The notes below the pieces were generated by a model. It saw nothing but the letters and a program-made list of their open reading frames with translations. It was not told the origin of the DNA and searched no databases. 38,409 nt of DNA, from NCBI GenBank assembly GCA_025449575.1, contig JANWJB010000060.1, forward strand, positions 1-38,409. The letters run 5' to 3'. A program made the position numbers and the translations under genes. Source of the stretch: Acidobacteriaceae bacterium (GTDB taxonomy: Bacteria; Acidobacteriota; Terriglobia; Terriglobales; Acidobacteriaceae). The stretch's first letter is position 1, and every line of letters starts with the position of its first letter. Positions 18,724 through 26,822 of the stretch are shown piece by piece.

Positions 18724-18755
18724 AAAAAGGGCATCGCAATCGCGATGCCCTTTTT
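18724..18755 (+). terminator. Rho-independent terminator of gyrA
   Basis: AAAAAGGGCATCGC, loop AATC, GCGATGCCCTTTTT: a 14-bp perfect stem (nine GC-containing core pairs plus A/T pairs) ending in a T-run, 20 bp after the gyrA stop. The A-run on the other side makes it usable from the minus strand too. Confidence 0.9.
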
Positions 18756-18882
18756 GTCCACCAAGACCCAGTATTGCAGGAGGAAAATTGAAAAGACTCA
18801 GAAGAACCGGCCCGGCCCGATACTTGAAACCACGGATTTTTTGATCAAAATCTGTCCGGAGCCGGGTTGGTTCTGCCGAGGA

Positions 18883-19284
18883 TTAGCGAACCTCTGCGAG
18901 CTGTTTGGCGGAGGCTTCCAGCTCTTCGGTCTGATGCGAGTTGCCGCAGTAATTGATTTCATAGCGGTCATACTGCGGCTGCAAATAAAGCACATAATGT
19001 TTGCCCACCGTCATTGGAAATGCGGCCGGGGTGTTTTCACTGAAGACGTGGTACTCGGCGCGGTCTACGCGGCCATGGAGGACGCTGTCCACGCGCACCG
19101 TATAGCTGACTCCGTCGAGGAAATCCCATGATTCCGCCAGCGGAACCGCCGCCATTACTGTTCCCACAATGACCGCGGATGAGTTGTGGATCTCGTCGCG
19201 AGCGCTTACGCGGGTCGATGTACATTGTGCGACGCCGGCCGCCGATCCCAAAACCAGCACCAAGATAGTTGCAAGAGTTTTCAT
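18883..19284 (-). CDS. Small secreted protein, NTR/TIMP-like (copy 1)
   Basis: A protein of 133 residues with a clear Sec signal (MKTLATILVLVLGSAAGVAQ) that leaves Cys21 at or near the mature N-terminus. The rest looks like one beta-rich domain: SAVIVGTV, YTVRVDSVLHG, VFSENT, VGKHYVLYL and NYCGNS (Cys113). The order N-terminal Cys, 'VGTV', 'V-HG', 'VGKHYVLYL', 'CGNS' resembles netrin/TIMP-like (NTR) beta-barrel domains, known in some bacterial secreted proteins; this is a pattern judgement and not a database match. A related gene lies upstream at 19907. The ATG at 19284 is chosen because the signal peptide starts there and an AGGAC box precedes it. Function is unknown; a periplasmic or surface binding role is plausible. 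Confidence 0.7.
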   Translation of the reverse strand: MKTLATILVLVLGSAAGVAQCTSTRVSARDEIHNSSAVIVGTVMAAVPLAESWDFLDGVSYTVRVDSVLHGRVDRAEYHVFSENTPAAFPMTVGKHYVLYLQPQYDRYEINYCGNSHQTEELEASAKQLAEVR

Positions 19285-19906
19285 TGTCCTGTCCCCCGGG
19301 GCCCGTACTCCCCATACGACCAAAGTTGTATGTCCTACGACTTAAGTGTTAGCTTGGCGCACGGCTGGAATGCATGACAAGAAATGAAACAGTTCGTGCC
19401 CTTACGTTTGGGGCGAGTGCGCGCGCGCCGGTGCCGCCTTTTCGGTTCCCTTCGTAACGGAAGGAATCCGAGGGTAAGGCAGGACAATGACTTACGGAAG
19501 ATGAGAGGCGGAGGCCGGTGAGGAGGAGACGATAGGGAATCTATCTCTCAAGGAGTTATCGTCCCCAGAAGAGCCATGGATCGTTACTTTAGGGTAGCCG
19601 CAGGAGTATTTTCATCTTCAAGGGAGTCAACAGAAGCTGGACGGGGATCGTTTCTTGCGGAAACAGGCGCCGTTCACGCGCTCGCGGGGTTTACCGACTC
19701 TCGGTTGTGAAGGTGCGCTTCTAGCGGATTCACGATAACCACGGTGGGGCATAGCAATCGTGAATCTGCTCTGGTCTGCGGGCGAGCAATGGGTGCGGCC
19801 GCTAGGCGTATACCGTACACGCCTTGGTATGCACGGAGAATGTCTGCCTTGAAGGCGGTCGACATACCTCCGGAACAGAGAATGTTCTCAATCGTTGCCC
19901 AGGACT
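19285..19906. other. Long gap between the two NTR-like genes, no gene seen
   Basis: About 620 bases without a supported gene. It contains the short palindromic element at 19721-19770. GACGATA and TATCGTC near 19530-19565 could pair around a loop of about 20 nt, hinting at a structured transcript. The decamer AATCGTTGCC occurs twice with a 20-bp period around 19889-19919, overlapping the 3' end of the next gene. No convincing promoter was found. Its lower coding density and repeats suggest a degraded or insertion-prone segment. Confidence 0.35.
19721..19770. repeat. Short palindromic element, deleted copy (A)
   Basis: Inverted ends GATTCACGAT (19727-19736) and ATCGTGAATC (19757-19766) extend to 14 bp with one mismatch (AGCGGATTCACGAT / ATCGTGAATCTGCT). 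Its right half, ACGGTGGGGCATAGCAATCG, is nearly the same as in the copy at 26282-26385, which carries about 60 more internal bases. So this is a family member with an internal deletion. No transposase is nearby; it resembles a MITE or REP-like element. Confidence 0.6.
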
Positions 19907-20326
19907 CTAATCGTTGCCGAGCATATGAGCGATCTGCTTGATCACCGGGCCTTCGTCGTCCAGCGAGCCGGAATTTCCGCACTTGTTGACTTCCCAATGC
20001 TGGTAGGTGTCTGTGAGAAAGAGCAGATACTGGCTCCCGACCTTTAAATTGAAGGCATCATCGCTGTGTTCGCTGAAGACAGTCATCTCTCCGGACAGCT
20101 TGCCCTTCACCTTCTGATCGATGTGTACGGTGAAGTTCGTTCCATCGAAGGCGTCCCAAGTCTGCGGGACCCGGCGGGCAGACTCTACCGTCACGATCAC
20201 GACGGATTGCGACTGCTTGTATTCCTGTTTCACTGGCAGTGTCTGGACACATTCCCCGAACGAAACTGTCGTGAAAAGAGTGCAAGCCAGAGCTAGGATT
20301 CCTCGCTTCAAGGGGCCTCGCTTCAC
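19907..20326 (-). CDS. Small secreted protein, NTR/TIMP-like (copy 2)
   Basis: A paralogue of the protein at 18883-19284. Shared landmarks in the same order are a hydrophobic signal segment (ILALACTLFTTVSFG) followed by Cys, VVIVTVESA, the aromatic WDAFDGTNFTVHID, a short KGKLSGEMTVFSEHSDDAF stretch, VGSQYLLFL, and CGNSG close to the C-terminus. There is no ATG in a sensible place: GTG at 20326 (139 residues) or TTG at 20311 with GCGAGG upstream are the likely starts, both placing the signal peptide first. A TTG at 20419 would bury the signal and is rejected. Same strand as copy 1, but too far away for certain co-transcription. Function is unknown. Confidence 0.62.
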   Translation of the reverse strand: MKRGPLKRGILALACTLFTTVSFGECVQTLPVKQEYKQSQSVVIVTVESARRVPQTWDAFDGTNFTVHIDQKVKGKLSGEMTVFSEHSDDAFNLKVGSQYLLFLTDTYQHWEVNKCGNSGSLDDEGPVIKQIAHMLGND

Positions 20327-20488
20327 CTCATTGGTAACCGGGGGAGGGTTTATGGACCCACGGTAATTCCGTTCTATAAGCAGCTTACCTATTCGAAGTC
20401 CCTTCGAGACATTACACAAAGGTAACAGCCGGGGGGCTTTTGTGACCGCGGGCAGGGGAGCAGAATCGCATTCGAAGGGGGAATCAGC

Positions 20489-21559
20489 CTAAGGCAGCCG
20501 GGTCGCCAACAGCGGGGTGGTGTGGTGGCGGCGGCGCGACCTCCGCGCCGGGGCAGGAGCGTGGGAGCGGGCCTGCGGATGCGCCGGAGTTTGGGTCGAG
20601 GCCTGCGCCACGGAGATGACCCGTTCTCCCCCTCCTGCCGGGTGATAAGACTCATAAACCGAAATATGGAAGCAGGCTTGATGGAACTCCTCCTCCACGT
20701 CCAGCCTGCCCTGCGATTGCAGGGGCAGGAGATAAGCCCGCAGCCACCCGATTTCCGAGCGCGTTAATCCCTTCTTGCTGATGTCCACGGCCTCCCCGGT
20801 GAGGTGGGGAGACCGAATCTCGCCTTCTGCCGGGGCCGCGTTGCCGTTCACCCGTAACAGATGACGTTGGTACTGAACCGTACGCACAGCCGAATCCACC
20901 TTGAGCGGGGCGCCGAAGCGTGCATAGAATGCTTGCGCCAGATCGGTGAGGAAGCGCGCGGTCCAGGGCCGGCAATAGCGCCGGTCAGTGTCCAGTCGCG
21001 GGTCCACGGTCAGTCTCCTGCTCTGTGGTAGCGCCACCAGCGCGCCGCTCTGCGTCATGGCATCGAGCATTTTGTCGTCGTCAACGCGCTTCAAACCCTC
21101 CTCATCCGCCCGTTGGTTCTGGCGCAAGAGGGATTCGCGCGATCCGCGGAGGGGTGGAAGCGACAGAAATGTTTTCAGAGGTCGCTGAGCAAGTTCTGTG
21201 TTGACGGTAGGGCGCTCGGTATCGAGATCTGCGGAGCCCCGTGCAACGCGAGTGGAAGGCGAATGCGCGGTGCGATGCGCGCGAGCCGTGAGACGCGTGC
21301 GGGCGGTGCGATGCGCGCGAGAGGATCGGTGGGCGCGGGCAACATGGGAAGGATGCGCCGTCCCATGCGCCGCGGCATGAGCGTGGTTGCTTCTGGCGCG
21401 GTGCGTTCTCGATGGCCGTGTGTTGTGCGCTCTGGATGGACTATGGCGCCGATGCGCGGCCCAAGCCGGAGCGGTGCAGAGAAAGAGCGCCACCGCAATC
21501 ACGGCGAGGAAAGCGTTCGCCGCGCGGCGGAAATCTCCGGACTGGATGCAATCGGACAT
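20489..21559 (-). CDS. Secreted DUF5715/M15-like protein with a His-Arg-Ala-rich tract
   Basis: A protein of 356 residues. After a Sec-type signal (hydrophobic residues about 14-34, cleavage near PAWAA) comes a tract of about 70 residues (36-107) made almost only of His, Arg, Ala, Ser and Thr with repeated AHR/ARAHR units. A folded C-terminal domain then carries SPHLTGEAVDI (His252, Asp259) and EEEFHQACFHISVY (Glu291, His298). That spacing matches the Zn ligands and catalytic Glu of LAS/M15 peptidases (VanY-like D,D-carboxypeptidases), and I recognise the overall type as DUF5715. A role in periplasmic peptidoglycan trimming is inferred. The ATG at 21559 is chosen over the longer frame because the signal peptide follows it; the longer frame would overlap fabF. 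Confidence 0.75.
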   Translation of the reverse strand: MSDCIQSGDFRRAANAFLAVIAVALFLCTAPAWAAHRRHSPSRAHNTRPSRTHRARSNHAHAAAHGTAHPSHVARAHRSSRAHRTARTRLTARAHRTAHSPSTRVARGSADLDTERPTVNTELAQRPLKTFLSLPPLRGSRESLLRQNQRADEEGLKRVDDDKMLDAMTQSGALVALPQSRRLTVDPRLDTDRRYCRPWTARFLTDLAQAFYARFGAPLKVDSAVRTVQYQRHLLRVNGNAAPAEGEIRSPHLTGEAVDISKKGLTRSEIGWLRAYLLPLQSQGRLDVEEEFHQACFHISVYESYHPAGGGERVISVAQASTQTPAHPQARSHAPAPARRSRRRHHTTPLLATRLP

Positions 21560-21719
21560 GAGTGGGTGCGGAGCGAAGCGGCAAGATTTCCCGGATTTGC
21601 TAATTGTAGCAATCGCGGAAGAAAATCTCTGCCGGAAATCTGAGAGTAGTCCTGCCGTGGCCGAAGATGAAGTGGCGACTTTGATTCCGCCACTCCGTTT
21701 TCCTCTGCCGGTGTTCCGG

Positions 21720-22967
<1,248 letters not shown>

Positions 22968-22968
22968 A

Positions 22969-23214
22969 CTACTTGCCGCCTTTCGCGTTCTTCTCGATGT
23001 AGTCGGTCGCGTCCTTCACGGTTTTAATCTTCTCAGCGTCTTCATCCGGAATCTCCAGATCGAAAGCCTCCTCGAACTGCATCACCAGTTCGACCACATC
23101 GAGCGAGTCCGCACCCAGGTCCTCTTGAAAGGACGCACTGGGAGTGACCTCTGCTTCGTCCACCTGAAGCTGCTCAACAATGATCTGCTTTACCTTTTCC
23201 TCCACTGCTGCCAT
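22969..23214 (-). CDS. acpP: Acyl carrier protein
   Basis: An 81-residue acidic four-helix protein that carries acyl chains on a 4'-phosphopantetheine arm. The attachment site is Ser37 in [10 protein letters not shown], the canonical DSL motif. [16 protein letters not shown] forms helix II-III and [12 protein letters not shown] the last helix. The ATG at 23214 has a strong AGGAGATAGG ribosome-binding site, suiting an abundant protein. It is transcribed directly before fabF with a single base between stop and start. Confidence 0.98.
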   Translation of the reverse strand: MAAVEEKVKQIIVEQLQVDEAEVTPSASFQEDLGADSLDVVELVMQFEEAFDLEIPDEDAEKIKTVKDATDYIEKNAKGGK

Positions 23215-23653
23215 GCCTATCTCCTGTCATGTAGAAACGCAAACTTGTTTTGGCCCACCGCAAATCCAGCCGGCTTGATCCGCTCCGCCTTCCAGCCCTG
23301 CGAACGCACAACTACACTGCGCGCTGCGTATTCTGCAGCGCCATACGGCTGCTATTACGACCGGCGCAGCCAAGGCGCTTTCTCCCGCCCGCCTCCGGAG
23401 TCGCTTTCGGGGAGGAAGCCAACTGGAACCCCTCGCCGAAAGCCGCCGGATGCTTTAACCTCTGATCGGAATGAAAGCCCCAGGGCGCGAATGAAGAAAG
23501 CTCTAAGGTTTTCAGTCTACTGAGGGGGGCAAGTGGTGTAAAGCGCGGCAACCCCCATACTTCCTTGCTCCTTCGGCGCGGCTTTCCGGACGCAGCATTT
23601 TACGGCTCGGCTTGGAGCCGGAAGAAGATAGAGTCGGGAGAGCGGAGTTACCC
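23215..23653. other. Divergent spacer between acpP and rmuC
   Basis: About 440 bases that must hold the acpP and rmuC promoters. An imperfect hairpin pairs 23404-23415 with 23431-23442 (CTTTCGGGGAGG against CCTCGCCGAAAG, one mismatch) but has no T-run. I found no clear -35/-10 pair and no supported small gene on either strand. Confidence 0.35.
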
Positions 23654-24994
23654 ATGACCCCTATTCTCATCGCTGCAGCGTTGGCCGCCGGCGCCATCCT
23701 TGCCTGGTGGTTTGCGACCAGCCGCGCACGTGTGAAGCTCGCGGTGCTCGAACACTCTCTAAGAGAGGCCCAGCTGCGCTGGACAGAAGCGCATGAGCAG
23801 CTGGCGAAGGAGCGCGCATCGCTGGAGGCGGCTCAGGCTGCCGGGGGCGCCCAGCAGGCGGAGGTCGCGCGGCTGGAGGAGCGTAATGCAGCCGAAAAAC
23901 GCGCCTCCGAGCAGATTCTGGAGCAGATGCGGGCTGGTTTGCCGGACACCTTCCGGGCGCTCGCCAGCGCCGTTCTGGAAGAGAAGTCGCAGAGTTTTGC
24001 TGAGCGCAATCAGGCCGGTTTGAACCAAATTCTGGCCCCGTTGAACAGCCGGCTGCAGGACTTCCAAAAGAAGGTGGAGGAGGTGCACCAGCAGCAGCTT
24101 GTGGGTGGTGCTGCGCTGCGTGAGCAGGTCAATCTTTTGGTGGCTTCCACCACCAAGGTCAGTGACCAGGCAAACAGCCTTGCCAATGCGCTCAAGGGGT
24201 CTACCAAAGCCCAGGGAAACTGGGGAGAACTGGTGTTGCGGCGAATCTTGGAGAGCGCCGGGCTGCGCGAGGGGCATGAATACGAGACGCAGGAAAGCCA
24301 CACGGTGGAAAATGGGCGCCGCCTCCAACCCGACGTGGTGATCTACCTGCCCGAAGGGCGTCGCCTGGTGATCGACTCCAAGGTGTCTCTTGTGGCCTAT
24401 GAGACGCACTGCAACGCGCAAGATGACGCCGCCCGTCTCTCGGCGGCGAATGATCATCTCGCCGCGGTCCGCAACCACATGCGCGGCCTGTCGGAAAAGA
24501 ATTATCAGTTGCTCTATGGTTTGAAGTCGCTCGATTTCGTGATCATGTTTCTCCCCATCGAGCCCGCTTTTATGCTGGCCCTCGCCTGCGACGAGAAGCT
24601 CTGGGAGCAGGCATGGCAAAAGAACATTCTGCTGGTAAGCCCCAGCACCCTGCTGTTTGTGCTCCGGACGGTTTCGTATCTATGGCGGCAGGAGCAGCAG
24701 GAGCGCAATGTGCAGGAGATCGCCAAGCGGGGCGCGGAGCTCTACAACAAGCTGGCATTGTTCGTCGGCGATCTTTCCGATGTGGGCGCCCGGTTAGAGC
24801 AGGCGCAGAAGAGCTACGATGGCGCCTTTGCCAAGCTGAAGACGGGACGCGGCAACCTGATCCGGCAGGCCGAACTGTTGCGAGCGCTGGGGGTCAAACC
24901 GTCGAAGGAGCTTCCGCAGGGCTTGGTGGAGGAGGCGCAGCAAGAGGATTTGGACTTGCAGGCCCCCGCTGCTCTCCCGGGAGAGAGCGCTTAG
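23654..24994 (+). CDS. rmuC: DNA recombination protein RmuC homologue
   Basis: A 446-residue RmuC-family protein, implicated in limiting inversions at short inverted repeats and resembling a structure-specific nuclease. Layout: an N-terminal membrane anchor (ILIAAALAAGAILAWWF), a coiled coil over roughly residues 25-110 rich in Glu, Ala and Arg, then the RmuC domain with GNWGELVLRRILESAG, QPDVVIYLPEGRRLVIDSK (PD-(D/E)xK-like strand), FVIMFLPIEPAFMLAL and ILLVSPSTLLFVLRTV. The ATG at 23654 is chosen over an upstream one because it starts directly before the anchor and has GGAG upstream. Its stop codon overlaps the stop of the convergent HIT gene. Confidence 0.92.
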   Translation: MTPILIAAALAAGAILAWWFATSRARVKLAVLEHSLREAQLRWTEAHEQLAKERASLEAAQAAGGAQQAEVARLEERNAAEKRASEQILEQMRAGLPDTFRALASAVLEEKSQSFAERNQAGLNQILAPLNSRLQDFQKKVEEVHQQQLVGGAALREQVNLLVASTTKVSDQANSLANALKGSTKAQGNWGELVLRRILESAGLREGHEYETQESHTVENGRRLQPDVVIYLPEGRRLVIDSKVSLVAYETHCNAQDDAARLSAANDHLAAVRNHMRGLSEKNYQLLYGLKSLDFVIMFLPIEPAFMLALACDEKLWEQAWQKNILLVSPSTLLFVLRTVSYLWRQEQQERNVQEIAKRGAELYNKLALFVGDLSDVGARLEQAQKSYDGAFAKLKTGRGNLIRQAELLRALGVKPSKELPQGLVEEAQQEDLDLQAPAALPGESA

Positions 24995-25554
24995 CTCTTG
25001 AAGGCCGCCCGCATTCGCTCCCACGTGGTGTCCAGCGTCTCCGGCAGAACGCGGGTGTCGGCGATGGCCGTCATGAAATTTCCGTCCCCCATCCATCGCG
25101 GTAGGATGTGCAGGTGCAGGTGCCCATCGATGCCCGCACCGGCGGCGCGGCCAAGGTTCATTCCCATGTTCAATCCGTCGGGGGAATAGACCTGCTGGAG
25201 CGCTCGCTCGGTCCGCTGCGCCAAAGCCGTGATCTCCTGCGCCGCTTCCGCATCGAGCGCCGCGAAGGAGCCGATGTGAGAATAGGGCAAAATCATCACG
25301 TGTCCCGAGGTATAGGGAAAACGGTTCAGGCAGATGAAGCTGTGTTGCGCCCGCAGCACGATGCCGGCGGCGCGGTCCACCTCGTCAATCGGCTTTCCGC
25401 CCTGGAGGCCATGCTCGGCGGCGGCCAGCAGATTGCAGAAGACGCAGCCTGCATCGCCGGGCCACGACGCGAGTTCGTCCGGCACGCCTTTGCGCTCATC
25501 GCTGTGCGCGCCGGCCAAGTAGGCATAGCGCCAGGGTGTCCAAAGATGGTCCAT
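24991..25554 (-). CDS. HIT-family hydrolase / Ap4A phosphorylase-type protein
   Basis: A 187-residue histidine-triad protein that cleaves or transfers nucleoside phosphates. It has the catalytic triad GHLHLHILPRW (His145, His147, His149), and the N-terminal MDHLWTPWRYAYL with CVFC (Cys37, Cys40) that marks the AF-HIT/Ap4A-phosphorylase-like subgroup, where the cysteines may bind zinc. RFPYTSGHVMILPYSH is the nucleotide-binding strand. Members act on diadenosine polyphosphates or adenylylated compounds; the true substrate is open. The ATG at 25554 is chosen because family members start MDHLW/MxxLWAPWR; the longer frame adds nothing conserved. The stop codons of this gene and rmuC overlap (TTAG), so the two transcripts end in each other. 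Confidence 0.9.
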   Translation of the reverse strand: MDHLWTPWRYAYLAGAHSDERKGVPDELASWPGDAGCVFCNLLAAAEHGLQGGKPIDEVDRAAGIVLRAQHSFICLNRFPYTSGHVMILPYSHIGSFAALDAEAAQEITALAQRTERALQQVYSPDGLNMGMNLGRAAGAGIDGHLHLHILPRWMGDGNFMTAIADTRVLPETLDTTWERMRAAFKS

Positions 25555-25709
25555 GAGTTGTGGGAAACAGATGCCCCACTGAGTATAGAGCGGCGGCCCC
25601 ACCAGGCTCGCCCCGCCGGGCTCCAGGGTGCTCCCGCGCCGGCGCTGTTTGACGAAGGTGTCGGAACGGGCGGCTCCGCTCGAATTGAAAAGGAAAAGGA
25701 GGATGCGAG

Positions 25710-26285
25710 ATGAGCAAGGGGCGCATGGAGGCTTTCAGCGATGGTGTTCTTGCCGTCATCATCACCATCATGGTGCTGGACATGAAGTCCCCGCATGGAA
25801 CCGGCCTCGCCGCCTTGCGGCCGCTCCTGCCGGTTTTTTTAAGCTATGTCCTGAGCTTCATTTACATCGGTATCTACTGGACCAACCATCATCATCTTCT
25901 GCAGGCGGCCCAACGCGTCTCGGGCGGCATCTTGTGGGCAAATCTTCATCTGCTCTTCTGGCTCTCGCTGATCCCATTCGCTACCGCCTGGATGGGAGAG
26001 AACCATTTTGCGGCTTGGCCGGTGACGTTGTATGGCGTGGTTTTGATGCTCGCGGGAACCGCCTACACCTTGCTAACCCGGGCGCTGATCGCCCGTCATG
26101 GAAAAGATTCAACCCTTGCGGCATCGATTGGACGTGACGTGAAAGGGAGGCTGTCGGTCGTCATCTATGCGGTCGCGATATTGCTCTCCCCGGTGCGGTC
26201 CTGGATTGCCTGCGCCGGCTACGTCCTGGTTGCCGTCATGTGGCTGATTCCCGACCGGCGTATCGAAGACGCACTGGGGCGCTAG
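25710..26285 (+). CDS. TMEM175-family potassium channel-like membrane protein (DUF1211)
   Basis: A 191-residue membrane protein with six hydrophobic segments. The first helix contains FSDGVLAVIITIMVL (FSDG at 9-12), the signature of bacterial TMEM175 proteins, which form tetrameric K+-permeable channels. A second typical feature is FIYIGIYWTNHHHLL after helix 2. Length equals the single-repeat bacterial form. The start has a strong AAAGGAGG box ahead of the ATG. It is divergent from the HIT gene. The TAG stop (26283-26285) lies within the left end of a palindromic element, so the last codon or two may have been altered by insertion. Confidence 0.88.
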   Translation: MSKGRMEAFSDGVLAVIITIMVLDMKSPHGTGLAALRPLLPVFLSYVLSFIYIGIYWTNHHHLLQAAQRVSGGILWANLHLLFWLSLIPFATAWMGENHFAAWPVTLYGVVLMLAGTAYTLLTRALIARHGKDSTLAASIGRDVKGRLSVVIYAVAILLSPVRSWIACAGYVLVAVMWLIPDRRIEDALGR

Positions 26286-26385
26286 AGCCGATTCACGATA
26301 GGTGTACCCCGAGGCAAACACACCATACGCGGCTTTTCGGTTAAGAAAGGCTACGGTGGGCATGGCAATCGTGAATCCTCTCTAG
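26282..26385. repeat. Short palindromic element, full copy (B)
   Basis: About 104 bp bounded by 18-bp inverted ends with two mismatches: CTAGAGCCGATTCACGAT (26282-26299) and ATCGTGAATCCTCTCTAG (26368-26385). Its right part matches the copy at 19721-19770. The left CTAG includes the stop codon of the TMEM175 gene, and the whole element lies between that gene and the rpsA promoter. No coding capacity and no transposase is seen; a MITE-like or REP-like nature is inferred. Transcripts would fold it into a long hairpin that might act as a terminator or RNA-stability element. Confidence 0.65.
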
Positions 26386-26445
26386 CCGTCGATCGGTCCG
26401 CGCCTGTTTCGCCCCCGTGAATTCGAGGCCGGAAAGGTGCTTTGA

Positions 26446-26475
26446 TTGACATGATTTCGCGGCCATTGCTATAGT
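26446..26475 (+). promoter_or_regulatory. Strong sigma70-type promoter of rpsA
   Basis: A perfect TTGACA (26446-26451), an 18-bp spacer and TATAGT (26470-26475). Transcription should begin near 26482, giving a leader of about 340 nt. An imperfect hairpin (GGTCTGCA...TGCAGATC) lies at its very 5' end. Confidence 0.75.
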
Positions 26476-26766
26476 TAGAACGAAGGTCTGCACAGCGGAT
26501 TCGATGCAGATCTTCATCGCCGCTCTTGCTCATCCCGCCTGCCCGGTAAGGTCCCGACCGGAGACCTCTCGAAGTGACGTTCCACAGTTGGTGGACGCGC
26601 TCCGGGTCTCCCGCAGAATCTCTCGCGGCGTCCCCGGGGCAGCAGGTTCCACGGCGCCCAAGACTTCGCGGACCCTGGCTCTTCATGAAGGATCATCCAG
26701 CGAGGCAAATTGCAGGTAAAGCGCCTGGGCTCGAAGCAATAGTCCCGGTCGCGCGTTCCTCCGAGG

Positions 26767-26817
26767 GGCGGTCTGCAAATGGCGGAATGGGAACCGCCGA
26801 CTGGAATCCGGAGTCGG
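26767..26817 (+). promoter_or_regulatory. Alternative hairpins at the rpsA ribosome-binding site
   Basis: CCGACT (26797-26802) and AGTCGG (26812-26817) form a 6-bp stem with a 9-nt loop ending six bases before the rpsA ATG, enclosing the GGAG of the ribosome-binding site. A competing stem pairs GGCGGT (26767-26772) with ACCGCC (26793-26798), sharing 26797-26798 with the first, so both cannot form together. This fits a translational switch, as S1 is known to repress its own mRNA in E. coli. Confidence 0.4.
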
Positions 26818-26822
26818 AAGTC

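Noticed and set aside
15936-18764. Very long open frame antisense to gyrA
   Set aside because: It mirrors the gyrA coding frame over its whole length, as often happens in GC-rich genes with biased codon use, and its translation has no recognisable domain.
18883-21559. A toxin-antitoxin or immunity locus in the small-gene region
   Set aside because: The small proteins carry signal peptides and lack toxin or antitoxin features; no phage or mobile enzyme is present, so a defence reading has no support.
23312-23551. Small open frame upstream of acpP
   Set aside because: No recognisable content, no ribosome-binding site, and it lies in the spacer expected to hold the acpP and rmuC promoters.
26574-26822. 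N-terminal extension of rpsA in the same frame
   Set aside because: The extra 83 residues are basic and unlike S1, the region lies in the leader, and the ATG at 26823 has a good ribosome-binding site.
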